A stretch of 64,000 nucleotides of DNA from Dipteronia dyeriana (GCA_032871835.1 CM065297.1:40115098-40179097); one strand, 5' to 3'; shown: positions 11,040-21,866, numbered from the stretch's first letter. Program-made: numbers and translations. Notes: a model not told the origin generated them from the letters alone.

Positions 11040-12440
11040 CTTAAAGTATTTGTTTCAACAAATGCTAAATTTTTGGACCAGGACTATATGAATAATTTTG
11101 TGCCTAAAAGTAGAATTATCTTGAATGAGCTTTCAGGAGATACAATTCCACAAGAGGTTTCACGACCTAGCCTAATTGTAATTCCGCACCAATATAAGGT
11201 CAACACTCTACCATACCTTGTCGTAGTAGGAGGGTTAGTAGACAACCCGAGAGATATATCAGTTTAGGAGAATCTGTAGAGAATCTCTTGGACGATGATA
11301 ATCCCTATATGTACAAGGAAGCAATGGAAGATGTTGATTGTCACCATTGGCAAAAGGCAATGCAATCTGAAATTGAATTTATGTTAAAAAACAAAGTCTG
11401 GTCTCTTATAGACTTGCCTAAAATGGTAAAACCCATCGGGTGCAAGTGGTTATACAAGAGGAAAAGAGGAATGGATGGAAAGGTGGAAACCTTTAAAGCT
11501 AGATTGGTAGCTAAAGGTTACACATTGAAAGAAGGTATCGATTATGAAGAAACCTTCTCTCCTGTGGCCATGCTTAAATCCATTAGGATACTCTTATCCA
11601 TTACGGCATCTCTTGACCTAGAGATTTGGCAAATGGATGTCAAGACAACTTTTCTTAATGGAAGTCTTGACAAAAGCATCTATATGATGCAACCAGAAGG
11701 ATTCATTGAAAAAGGCCAAGAGGAAAATGTATGCAAGTTGTAAAGATCCATATATGGATTGAAGCAAGCATCCAAATCTTGGAACATAAAATTCGATCAA
11801 GATAAAGAGTTTTGGATTTGTTCAAAACCTTGATGAACCATGTGTATACAAAAGGATTAAAGGTGACAAGTTGGTTTTCCTAGTTCTTTATGTTGATGAT
11901 GTACTACTAATCGGAAATGAAGTAGATGTACTGAAGTCAGTAAAAGAATGGTTAGCCAAACAATTTGATCTGAAGAACTTAGGAGAAGCAAGTTATATTC
12001 TTGGTATCCAGGTCATAAGGGATAGAAAGAATAGAACGATTGCATTATCCCAATCTTTATACATAGATAAAATCTTGTCTAGGTTTTCAATGCAAGATTC
12101 CAAGAAAGGTATGTTACCTTTCAGACATGAAATCAAATTTTCTATGGAACAAGTTCCTAAGAATGAACATGAAGAGCAATTCATGAGTAGGGTTCCATAT
12201 GCCTTGGCAATTGGGAGTCTCATGTATGTAATGCTCTATACTAGACCAGATATTTGTTTTGCTATTGGTATAGTTAGCAGGTTTCAATCGAAACCAGGTC
12301 CTAGTCACTGGACAACAGTTAAGCATATTTTCAAGTATCTCAAGAGAACTAGAGATTATATGCTTGTATACTCTAGAGAAGATTTTAATTCCTATTGGGT
12401 ATACATATTCTAATTTTCAGTCAGATTCTGACTCTAGGTG
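11040..12440 (+). pseudogene. Copia 1 reverse transcriptase
   Basis: The region from 11073 carries the linker before RT (MNNFVPKSRI). From 11288 it matches the copia RT core: WQKAMQSEIEFMLKNKVWSL, GCKWLYKRKRGMDGKVETFK, ARLVAKGYTLKEGIDYEETF, SPVAMLKSIRILLSI and IWQMDVKTTFLNGSLDKSIY. The catalytic box YVDD is intact at 11889-11900. A stop after VCKL (11741-11743) and a frameshift near 11800 break the frame, which is resumed at 11871-12413. The enzyme would copy element RNA into cDNA. The product is nonfunctional because of these breaks. Confidence 0.93.
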
Positions 12441-12821
12441 ATCAACATCAGGATCTGTGTTTACTAATGGAGGAGGGGCAAGCAATCATGTATTGCTGAT
12501 TCTACCATGGAAGCTGAGTATGTTACCGCGTGCGAAGCTGCTAAAGTGGATGTCTGTCTCTGTCAATTCTTGATTGACTTGGATGTGGTTTCAAATGGGA
12601 ATAAGCAAATCCCTATCTACTGTAACAATAGTGGAGCAGTGGCTAATTCGAGAGAACCAAGAAGTCATAAGAGAGGGAAACATATTGAAAGAAAGTATCA
12701 TCTTCCGAGGGAAATTGTGCATAGGGGTGACATGACGATTACCAAGATAACATCAGTAGAAAATCTAGCGGATCCCTTTACAAAGGCTCTTCTACAAAAG
12801 AGTTTTGATGCGAATCTATAG
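12441..12821 (+). pseudogene. Copia 1 RNase H
   Basis: The open stretch 12507-12821 gives MEAEYVTACEAAKVDVCLCQ (catalytic Glu), IPIYCNNSGAVANSREPRSH (the catalytic Asp of CDN is changed to CNN) and KHIERKYHLPREIVHRGDMT, ending ENLADPFTKALLQKSF. This is the standard C-terminus of copia pol. The CDN to CNN change would by itself impair activity; copy 2 keeps CDN. The polypurine tract and 3' LTR follow 40-50 bases later. Confidence 0.9.
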
Positions 12822-12860
12822 AACATGGGGATGAGAGATATGACACACTTGCTATAGTGC

Positions 12861-12871
12861 AAGTGGGAGAT
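12861..12871 (+). other. Copia 1 polypurine tract
   Basis: aagtgggagat lies immediately before TGTTAGG of the 3' LTR. It is identical to 62261-62270 in copy 2. Confidence 0.9.
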
Positions 12872-15106
12872 TGTTAGGATTATGCTCAATAGCAAGAGTG
12901 TAATAATGTTTTTTGACAATCGTTTCATATTAATAAAGTGATTTCTAGTTTAACAAAACTTATAGCGTTTATAGTTTAATTATTTTAATTGTCAAAAGTA
13001 AATAATTATAAGGTCAAAAGGCTATGAGAAAAGAAGAATTGTTCATGCATCTAGATATGTATAAGGTAGACTCAATTCTATAGTTCATCTTGAACAATAT
13101 TCACCACTTAAGATAAAAAGTTGGGCGCCTTTATCTTGTTAAAGTTTTTAGATTATTTTGCTAGCATTTGAGTGTGATCAAATGTGTTACGATGAGTCTA
13201 AAATCATCAAAGTGTGGTGTCTTTGGGTAAAAGAATCTAATGCACTAGGTGCATTGAATAGGATCACAGTCAATTAATTTATCCACAATCATCAATGGAT
13301 AAAAATGTTTACTTGAGGACAATCGGAAGGCCTATCTCAATCCTAAGATAAATGATGGACTTATGGTTGCAAGTGTTATCATTTGAGCTATCAATGAGTA
13401 CGATTATATAGCGTAGTCTATCATCGATAGTTTGGTGGTATTTATTTGTTTATCGATAGAGGACATCATTTGTACATATGGACATCGTGGCTTCACTTAT
13501 TAAATGTGAGTAGAATACCATCATATGGATATTTTGAGGTATTGGATATTAAATCTTAACGTTAAGTTTCTAATAGTGTCTATTGAAACATGGCTTCTAG
13601 ACAAGTAAAAATATCCAAGTTCAAAATTTGGTCATATGAGTAAATACGGTAACTTGGAGAGCTATAGGAGGTCTATGAGCTCTTGGCAATTACTAGTATT
13701 CTTCGTGAGGATACACTATCTCCATAAAGATTGTCTAGGGTATGAATGAACAACATCAACTTATTCTATCTTGATTTAAGAGTTCAATTTTAGTTTTTTA
13801 GTGGAATGAACTAAAATTAATAGATCGGACTTAAGTGAATTATTTGTTGATTGTGGTTAGGTTATGTCTACTGGAGCTTAAATTTAGATAGCCTGCCAAG
13901 ATCCCCAATCCACACGAACTGGTGTGGATCACTTGGTATATTAAGGCATGTGAACTGTTTCTTTTAGTAAGAATGAGTCTAGTTCACATGTGGATTTTTT
14001 ATAAAAGTCCAATGGATTTAATAAAATAGGAAAAACAATATTTGGCCCTTGTATACATGTTAGGCGGCAAAGCTATGTAAAATAGCTTATTTTATTATTT
14101 TTTTATTTTTTATTTAATTAAATAGAAATTAATTAGTTTGGTAATTAATTAATTATTTAATTAAAAGTCAAAATCTTTTTCCTAGTAGGAGAATGTCTCG
14201 TAATATTATACTATTGTTGGTAGTATAATTAATAATAAAGATTATATTTGATAAGTAGATAAATAAAAGGAATTATTAATCTAGTTAAATTAGGAGATCT
14301 TTAATATGGTCACAAATACACTATTTGAGTTGGATTTGGAGTCTTGGTTTAGAAAAGAATTCTTTTTGAAAAAGGATTCTTGGTCACCAAGTAAATCCAC
14401 CTAAGGATAGGATTCTTGTCCACCAAGTAAATCCTTCTTAGGAGAAGATTTATGATCCTATATATATTACTTCTAAATTTTGGCCAAGACTAGAATTGAA
14501 GCTCTGAAATTCGTGCAAGCCAAAGTAAATTTAGAGAGAGAAAAAAAATCGACCATTACCTTATTCTAAGAAGAGAATTTCAGCCAAAAGGGAATTTTGA
14601 GTGTACAGAATTTGGTTCTTGCTCTAGATATATTCTTCCAACTCTAAAGATTGGTGTGTCAAAAATTCGGCAAAGAGGAAAAGGAAAAAAGAACGTTTTG
14701 TTTTTGATAAGTGCACTAGTAGCCTTTGCATCAGAAGGTTTTGTGTACAACATCGAATCTAGGTTCACACGATTTTTAATCAAATTGATTGATAAATAAC
14801 AAGTTCTTTGTTTTTCTCTTGAAGGATTATTGTGACTAACAAAGAAAACATTTTGTTTGTTTCCATCATCAGGTGTACAATTTAAAGAAAAAAAGAGGAC
14901 ATACATTTAGATGATTCACGTTCGTGATTGGATTGGAAGATCTTGCGGATTCAATTCGACGTTAGTTCAATCATCATGAGAAAAAGGTACGATACTTTTA
15001 ATATACATCAATTAATCTAGGGTTAAAGTTCTTTTTATTAAAGGGGAAATTTTTTAAAATATTTCAAACCCTAATTTTACGCTTTCGTTATGTGATTTTC
15101 CCTACA
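12872..15106 (+). repeat. Copia 1 3' LTR
   Basis: This 2235-bp copy of the 5' LTR starts TGTTAGGATTATGCTC and ends TTTTCCCTACA. It is about 40 bp shorter than the 5' LTR because of small deletions (for example near 13935, where about 40 bases of the 5' LTR text are missing). It carries a TATA box at about 14458. Confidence 0.95.
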
Positions 15107-15111
15107 TCTCC
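15107..15111. repeat. Target site duplication of copia 1, right
   Basis: TCTCC lies immediately after the terminal CA of the 3' LTR and matches 5420-5424. Gypsy sequence resumes here. Confidence 0.95.
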
Positions 15112-16412
15112 CTTGTCAGATTTGTGGCAAACTCATCCGTTTTAGATCTTTTACCAGGAGGAGTGGTAAGAGGTACCCTTGGGATCGCAGTAAGGATGCG
15201 CCCACTTCCCTTCATCGTAGCAATAGGGGGAGGAGTCCTAACAGCTTGAACAACAGGGGACCTAGGTAGGGTAGAACCTAGGGAGGAAGAGTATATTCTA
15301 ACGACCTAGGCTCCTACTAGTCTGGTAAAAAAATAGGTGAAACTGCACGAGTCACCACCAAGTTAGAGTAAGCAACTAGTAAAGAAGAAAAATCAAGTCC
15401 ACAAGGGTAGACAGGTTCAACAATAAGGAGAAGCAGCGGAGATACGCAGGTACTGGTCCACCTGTCTGGGATCATAAGCATCCGTGGTGGTTGCTTCATA
15501 TTGACGAAGTTTCGTACAACTCTCGCCTTCAGAATCACTCTAGATTTGGCCGCAATGGTAATCTTCCCCCAAGTCGGCTTACCACTGAACTGGGTGGGGA
15601 CCTAGTACTTTGTGCCACCAATGTAGACCGAGTTCCCCCAATCTCCACTGACCACAACCCACTCCTCCTTCCACGGAATATCCTTCTCGGTGGCACCAGG
15701 GACAATAAAGTTCAAACTATTCTTGGCCTAGAGGTAAAATTGTCCCCTTGGAAGAGGGGAATTAGAAGTAACCTGAAAAACTAAACCCAATTTGTCTGGT
15801 CGCGGTTCTCTTTCAACACCGTCCTTCTCACATTTCTCTTTCTACAACACGAGGAAGCCTATCAAGTGCCTTCAGAACCCAGGCATTAGTTAAAGAGGGG
15901 TGAGCTACAAAGCAAAGGGAGCCCTGCGAAGAGAGGGATGAATAGGGAAACTTGATCCCGCACTCAAAAGCAGTGGTATGGATAGGAAGCACATCGGAAA
16001 AAGGACTATACACATCGTCATTCCTGTGGGGAACAGAGATGGAGATGCTATCTAGAATCCCGAATCTCTCTTAAGCGATTGATGAAATCGATTGTAGTAG
16101 TGGAGTCAAGGATGATCTTGAAATCATACGGGAGAGTAAGCACTCCTCTTGACGAGACAATGACGGCCATAACCTGACCTCCTACCTCAATGGAGTTATC
16201 GCCTGAGTCCCCCTCCACTCTCTCCAACGGGAATAAGGTCTATTAGAGAAACTGGTCTCGATAGTGAAATTTTGACCTGAATGACGGTGCAGTTGTAAAG
16301 GATTGGTGTCACTCTCCCCGTTGTCTTCTTCTTGAGCCCATTTTTTACTAGTGAAGCTCGGGGAATTACCATCCACCAATCTTTCAACACTATCGTGGTC
16401 AGAGTTCGACAT
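15107..16412 (-). pseudogene. Gypsy antisense ORF, N-terminal part (copy 1)
   Basis: The minus-strand reading starts at ATG 16412-16410 (MSNSDHDSVERLVDGNSPSF). A second copy starts with the same MSNSD at 19170. At about 16020-15900 it contains MYSPFSDVLPIHTTAFECGI, the N-terminal signature of the plant Transposase_28 / putative gypsy-type transposon domain (a .PF.....P....AF..G...P ... pattern). The ORF then runs through frameshifts to 15107 and continues, after the nested copia, at 5424. Known Tat-lineage gypsy elements carry such an extra ORF between pol and the 3' LTR. Its molecular role is unknown. Stops and frameshifts make it a pseudogene. Confidence 0.7.
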
Positions 16413-16780
16413 GGTAATAGCAGAGTGGAAGCTTGAGAACTCATGAAAGAGACTAAATGCGAGGGTTAGGGCTCTTTTTGAAATTTGAAAGAAGAGGGTG
16501 AGAAAAGTGATGAGGAGGCCAAGCTTATAGAGTGGTGATGAATGACGATAGTGTGATTGAGGAGATGATATTTTCACCTTAATACCCGCATGCCACCAAA
16601 AACGTAGAATTTTTCAAATTGGAAATCTCCCCTGACTTGACACGTAGCCGTAACATTTAATGAGTAGATTTTTTCCAGAATTTTGGTGACCTATTTGAAA
16701 ATGGAAAATTTCCCAAGCGATATAGGAAATCTGACTCCAACCCCAAATCAATCACTGGTGTTCAAGTCAGAGGGGACTTC
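16413..16780. other. Gypsy 3' untranslated region and polypurine tract
   Basis: This is the region between the antisense ORF start and the LTR. It matches 19171-19598 in the second copy (for example atggaaaatttcccaagcgatataggaaatctgactccaacccc against the copy at about 19515). It ends with cagaggggacttc, a purine-rich tract immediately before the LTR start. The minus-strand ORF may begin further upstream at 16577, but the shared MSNSD start in both copies favours 16412. Confidence 0.6.
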
Positions 16781-17824
16781 TGCTAATAGCCATTTTTGGT
16801 AAGGGGTCAAAGGGAAATTTTTCAAATGGTTAGAGCATAAGAACAACTCCATGTACTACATAGGCACCAGGTACGCTGGTATACCTCACAGTACCGGGTT
16901 CAGCACTATCCAGGTACTTCGACATCTTTGTAGAAGCTGGATGAAGCTCCCACCCCTCTTAAACCGTCCGGTTGGCACCAAACTACCTTGACACAATCTC
17001 ATTAACCAGTCGAGGTACTTATCCTACCATTCCAGCAGAAAGGAAGATGCCTATAAAGCTCTAGTAAGATCAACCAAACGCCTCGCTAATGGGGAGGTAT
17101 CCCGAGGTACCTCGCAATTTCCATTGATGTAGCGTCACTAAGATGATACCTCAAAGTCCCCTAGAAACAGACTAGTACCCTGGCAAAAAACTAGTACCCC
17201 ACCGCCTCACCAAATTGACGCTCCGAGGTGCTACACCACCAACATATAACATCGGATTATTCACCAAACATTGTGGGTAAACTCAACGTGTACTCCGTCA
17301 TAATTGAAAATTTTAAAATTGAAACAAACACCCTTTCCTGCCAAGATATTCTTCGCCTATTCACTAGGATCAATCGGATTAAATAGAAAATCCCATCAAA
17401 CGGGGAAAGAGGATCAATCCGTTGACCTCCGACTTGGTCTTCTAGAGAAAACCTTGAACTTCATTTATAAATAGGAGGAGAATATCACGAGAGGGGAGAC
17501 AGAGACGAAAAGGCTTTTAAAGCCATCACCATTGTGAGTAGTAACCACATATCGACAGAGACAAGTTTGCCATCTTCATTCATCTGAGCTAAAGATAGAG
17601 AGAGTGATAAAGTGTCCCATTTTATTGTGCTAGAGGTTGTATCTGATCTATTGATAAATAAAAAACGTTTCTCAGTCTACCATTTCGTTTTGTTTTCATC
17701 TTCTTATCAAACTTACACGTGCACCCAGTATCGAAGGTACCTAACCCCGATCGCGATTCACCATGGTGGGGGTCCTGAGGATGTTAACTGAAATTTATCA
17801 TTTTGAGCAAATTTTTGGCTAACA
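16781..17824 (+). repeat. Gypsy LTR 1
   Basis: This LTR of about 1044 bp starts TGCTAATAGCC and ends TTTTTGGCTAACA. It aligns with 19599-about 20470 and with the fragment at 54459-54867. It contains a TATA box (tataaatagg, 17466-17475). Its 5' half is unusually dense in ggtac/gaggtacc motifs. What follows is not a primer-binding site but the middle of a second antisense ORF, so this LTR is joined to another element's interior. Confidence 0.8.
17466..17475 (+). promoter_or_regulatory. TATA box in gypsy LTR 1
   Basis: tataaatagg is in the same context (ttcat.tataaatag) as tataaatag at 20304-20312 of LTR 2. Confidence 0.65.
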
Positions 17825-19170
17825 CTTGTATCTGAAGTGGAAGTAGAGACAACAACAGGAGTAGCAAAGCTTTGACCTCTTACCCTGGTCAACCGGGATG
17901 CGAATACATCCATCAAAGATCAGGGACTGAGAGGAAAAGAGAGAGGTACCATTGGAATCCCACTAGGAATACGACCAACACCCCTCACCATGATAAGAGG
18001 AGAAATCCTAGCAGTTCGAGCGATGGGGGACTCAGGAGTGGTAGTGAAGTAGGAACCAGAGGGGGTAATGAATCTTCTAGCGGTCTAGACTTTATTGGGA
18101 TAACAACATCTGTAAAAATTAGCAAAAAGAGTTAGAATATTTCAGTTACAAGCAGGAAACATGCATCAACATAAACAGAAAGGATCATCCAACCTTGAGA
18201 AGCGGCAGAGATACGTAGGTACTGGTTCACCCTACTTGGATCATAAGCATCCGAGGTAGGTGCTCTAGGTTGACACACTCACAGTCAATGACCGCTTTCA
18301 AGATCGCACTGGATTCAGCGGGCAGAGAAGTTTTACCCCATACCGGTTTGTCATTAAACTGGGTAGGGACCCGATACTCTGTCGCTCTATTGTACACAGA
18401 GCTCCCTCAATCTCCACCGACAACCACCCATTACTCTTTCTAGAGGGCATCCTTTTTAGTAGCATCTAGTACGATCAACTTCAGATTGTTTTTCACCAGA
18501 AGATAGATCTGCCCCATAGAACTAGGAGTTAGAGTAGTAATCTGGAAAAGGAACCATAGCTCATCTAATCCCGGTTCCTTATCAAGATTGTCCTTCTCGT
18601 ACTGCTCTTTCCATAGAACGATGAAACCCACCAGATGCCTCTAAAAACCTACTGTCAAATGAAGGGAGCAAACTAAGATATGGGTGGAGAGGCAGCCTTA
18701 CCCTGCTTTTTAAAGCAGTGGTATGGATAGGTAGCATGTCGGAGAAAGGACTGTACATGTCGTACCTCCTGTGGGAAATAGTGATTATAGTGCTATCTAG
18801 GATACCGAACCTCTCCCTCAGACGATCGATCGACTCCGCAGTAGTGGTGGAATCAGGAATGAACCAAAAATTATGAGGAAGGAAAAGTACCCCTAATGTT
18901 GCAATAAAGGTGACCTCGACCTGTTCTTTATTGGTTCTGAAACCGCCGGATTCTTCACTCAAGTTCCTCTAAACCATCTTCAAAAGGGTGTTGGGGTTGT
19001 TTGAAAAACCAACCCTGATGGCGGTGTTTCGAACAAAATGACAATGAGGTTAAAGAGAGGGAACATCACTCTCTTTGCTATCCTCTTCCAGTTCTCATTT
19101 CCTACCGACGAGATTCGGAGAGTCGCCCTTCATTATTCTTTTTGATGTTGTCACGATCAGAGTTTGACAT
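17825..19170 (-). pseudogene. Gypsy antisense ORF, copy 2
   Basis: This is the second copy of the antisense ORF, starting at 19170 with MSNSDRDNIKK. At about 18960-18590 the minus strand gives FGILDSTIITISHRRYDMYS and PFSDMLPIHTTALKSRVRLP. At 18631-18440 it gives GFIVLWKEQ, ELWFLFQITTL and GQIYLLVKNNLKLIV, which follow the helix-W-aromatic pattern of the Transposase_28 / gypsy-type domain. It is colinear with copy 1 down to about 17830, where a gagtagcaaagctttgacctct stretch matches 5395-5420, and there it is cut by the end of LTR 1. The coiled-coil C-terminus is absent. Stops and frameshifts are present. Confidence 0.7.
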
Positions 19171-19598
19171 AGTAAAAGTAGAGATTGGTTTGGAAATTAA
19201 ATAAAGTAGATTGTGAAGAAGCGAAGAAGGCAGAGAAAGTCTAAGGATTTTTTTTTATATTTTGAGAGTAAAAGATTTGGAAGCGTGGAATGAATGAAGA
19301 GAGATTTGGGTTTAAATAAAAACAATGGAATTGTAACTGGTAACACTAGTGATGGAAGCATGATTAACTAGGCAAGATTTTAGGCTGGATATTCCTAGAT
19401 ATGTGCATACCATCAGAACTTTTTCATCATTTCAAACGGGTACGTTTTCCTCACCTGACAAGTAGACATTACATTTAAAGAGAAAATTTCTTCCCATATT
19501 TTAGTAACCGATTTGAGTACGAAAAATTTCCCAAACGAAACGTGTAATCTGACTCCAACCCCAAATTAACCATCGGTGTTCAATTCAGAGGGAACTTC

Positions 19599-20470
19599 TA
19601 TTAATAGCCAATTTTGGTAAGGGGTCAAAGAGAAATTTTCCACCTAGCTGGTACCTGATAAAAAGCACCTCTTAATACCAGGTAGAAATGGCACACTATT
19701 ATCTACCTTGAAAGTGTCCGGTCCAGCATGACCGAGGTACCTCAGCCATACTGTTAAAGCGAGGTAAGACCCTACCACCTCTATCAAGTGTCCAGCTGCT
19801 ACCCTGATACCTTAAAGCTACCTCGCTGCTTCATTGAGGTATGTGACATGCCTTCCTAGCAGGAAGGAATATCACAAAGCTCTAACAAGATAGACCAAGC
19901 GCCTCTCCACCAGAATGTTACCCCGATGAACTCCCCCATCGCGATCGATCAAGTGCCACGTTATCAAATTGGTACGTCGGGGCACCTCACCACCAAACTT
20001 GTACCTAAAGGTACCTCACCGTCAGGGTGATCAAAAACCATATCACCAGATCGATACTTTGAGGTATCGCGCCATTAATATATGAAATCAAAATTGTTCT
20101 CCAAACCATAAACAAGCTCTACGTACACACGACCTAAACAAAATAGTTTAAAAAGGAAACAAACATGATTGTCTTCAGAATATCCTCCGCCAACCGATTA
20201 TACAGAGTCAACTATATAAAACAGAAACTCCCAACAAATGGGGAACAAGATCAATCTAATGATCTTCGGCTTGTACGCTAAGGAAAACCCTAACAACTTC
20301 ATGTATAAATAGAGGGATGATATCACCAAAGAGGGGGGGGGGGGGGGAATCCAGTCCAAAGAACCTTCACAGCTATCTCTTAAATTCTTCAATTAGCATT
20401 AAGCCTAGTCATTGACATCGCCAGTTGAGTCCACTTATCTATAGATACGAATTTGCCACCTCTATCTTGA
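19599..20470 (+). repeat. Gypsy LTR 2 (3' boundary uncertain)
   Basis: It starts TATTAATAGCCAATTTTGG after the same purine-rich ttcagagggaacttc seen before LTR 1. It follows LTR 1 through the ggtacc-rich part, the TATA box at 20304-20312, and the 'gatacgaatttgccacctctatctt' segment that matches 17560 onward. Beyond about 20470 I lose the similarity. A run of 15 G (20333-20347) interrupts it. Confidence 0.7.
20333..20347. repeat. Poly-G tract in LTR 2
   Basis: Fifteen consecutive G lie just downstream of the LTR TATA box. The tract is absent from LTR 1. Confidence 0.9.
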
Positions 20471-21084
20471 CTTTGATCCTGTATGTTCCCTTGGCGAGGT
20501 GCCTTATGGAAGTCTTCGAATAGGACGCCTACTACCTTGAATGATTAGGTGCACTTCAGTACCGATATTATTACTAAGAGCTTGATCCAACCACTCTAGG
20601 CCTCTTTTAAACCTTGACCTTATTGTGTTGGTGTTTTTTGTTGATAATGAAGCTTTGCGAGCTTCCTCTTTCCCTGATTGGATAGGTTGAGATTATCCCT
20701 CGATAAAGTGGGAAGGAATTGCAAGACAAGTTCGACACCCTAAAGGTCTCTTTGGTAAAAGTAGAGATGGTAGCATGTTTCAGGGGAGGTCGTGAGATAC
20801 CTCAATCTCAGGGAACCCAGGTCTTCCCAGGTCATCCTAGCTTCGGGCTCCTAACCTGACGCAGGGAGCTTGATGTGGTCACGTCGGGCTTTAATTGGTG
20901 AACCTGAATGTGTGCAAGATTTTCAGAAGGTATGGCTGACCTTGCATTTCTCCTGTAGGGTTGCACAGTAGTTCTACCTTAGGGACCTTGATACCTTGTT
21001 GCATTGGCCCGGATTTGGACCCTTCCATGAAGGCTGAAGGGTGAAAATTTTTCCTTTGGTCCATAGCCAAATTTGGTTATTAAC

Positions 21085-21085
<1 letters not shown>
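20471..21085. other. Unassigned repeat-derived segment ending in an inverted LTR terminus
   Basis: I see no coding region here. The last 46 bases (21040-21085) are, on the minus strand, tgttaataaccaaatttggctatggaccaaagg and so on, nearly the same as the LTR start at 19599 and 54459 but inverted. The segment may therefore be part of an oppositely oriented LTR of a related element, with only its end recognisable. Confidence 0.45.

Positions 21086-21118
<33 letters not shown>
21086..21118. repeat. (TA)n(CA)n microsatellite
   Basis: A TA run passes directly into CA repeats. Confidence 0.95.
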
Positions 21119-21119
<1 letters not shown>

Positions 21120-21144
21120 TAAAAACAATTCACATAAGTGAGTA

Positions 21145-21273
21145 TGATGGAATTATATAAGGATATTGAATATGAGCCACTCATTTACATACTTTGATTT
21201 GGTATGTATACACTTGTCAAATCTCTTTTATAAATGAGCGACTCACATTCAATGTCCTTATATAATTCCATCA
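21145..21273. mobile_element. Hairpin MITE-like inverted repeat
   Basis: Arms 21145-21187 and 21231-21273 are 43-bp inverted repeats with four mismatches, all transitions, around a 43-base centre. They could fold into a long hairpin. No clear target duplication is seen, so the element class is open. Confidence 0.75.
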
Positions 21274-21866
21274 TTGCGCATTGATAGGAAAATGACTACA
21301 TATATAGTTATTAGAGAAGAAAAACACAAACTCCGATTCTTGAAAAGCAATTTGCTATAAATTTTCTTTATTTTTGTTAGTATTCTCTTGGTTCAAGAAT
21401 ACCGTAGTTGAAAGTAATAATATTATTCATAATTTCTTTTCATTGTTCACTATCTTCTTCTACTTCAAGTATATATCGCTTATTTTTTTTAACATATTAG
21501 AAGAATTTGGGGTTTTATGGGGAAATGAGAGAGACTCCAACCCACAATCTCGTAGTATGAGTGTAAGGAGTTTTCTTATCGGATCAACCACATCTTATCT
21601 CATTATTTGGCCATCTGTTGAAAGTCACCATGTTGTTCAGTTATTTATCTGGCGTGAATACTTATTTGTCTATATGAGCAAACTGAGTGTTAACTACTAC
21701 ACTAAAGGTGAAATCTAGAAAATACAGGGACATTATATAAATTATTTCTCATTTTTCCTTTTCGTGTAGTTGTCTCTGACTTCTCTTCTCAGTGGGAGGC
21801 CACCATATAAAAAAAAATGCCACATGTTGTCAATATTGGTCACATGGGGTGCGTTTGACACGGAGA
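21274..21866. other. Intergenic, no gene recognised
   Basis: This is AT-rich text. It includes gagactccaacccacaatctc followed by tcttatcggatcaaccacatc (about 21533-21590), a form often found at the ends of plant transposons. The open stretch 21374-21718 shows no known domain and is not supported as a gene. Confidence 0.5.

Larger units (their letters stand above)
5425..15106 (+). mobile_element. Ty1/copia LTR retrotransposon, copia copy 1 (complete, decayed)
   Basis: The full-length element spans 9682 bp with LTRs of 2274 and 2235 bp (5425-7698 and 12872-15106). Both LTRs start TGTTAGGATT and end in CA. A primer site complementary to initiator tRNA-Met follows the 5' LTR, and a polypurine tract (aagtgggaga) precedes the 3' LTR. 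The domain order gag, integrase, reverse transcriptase, RNase H identifies Ty1/copia. The flanks TCTCC (5420-5424) and TCTCC (15107-15111) are a perfect 5-bp target duplication, so the ends are exact. The target is the antisense ORF of the older gypsy element. The LTRs differ at roughly one position in twelve over their first 150 bases by eye, so the insertion is old. The LTRs are long for a copia element; I do not assign a lineage firmly (Tork/Angela-like gag motifs). Confidence 0.96.

Noticed and set aside
16182..16577. Minus-strand 131-codon ORF starting at 16577 as an independent gene
   Set aside because: It is the start of the gypsy antisense ORF. The MSNSD start at 16412 is shared with the second copy, so the upstream extension is probably chance.
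21374..21718. 114-codon ORF as a gene
   Set aside because: Low-complexity hydrophobic start, no domain, and text resembling transposon ends. No support.
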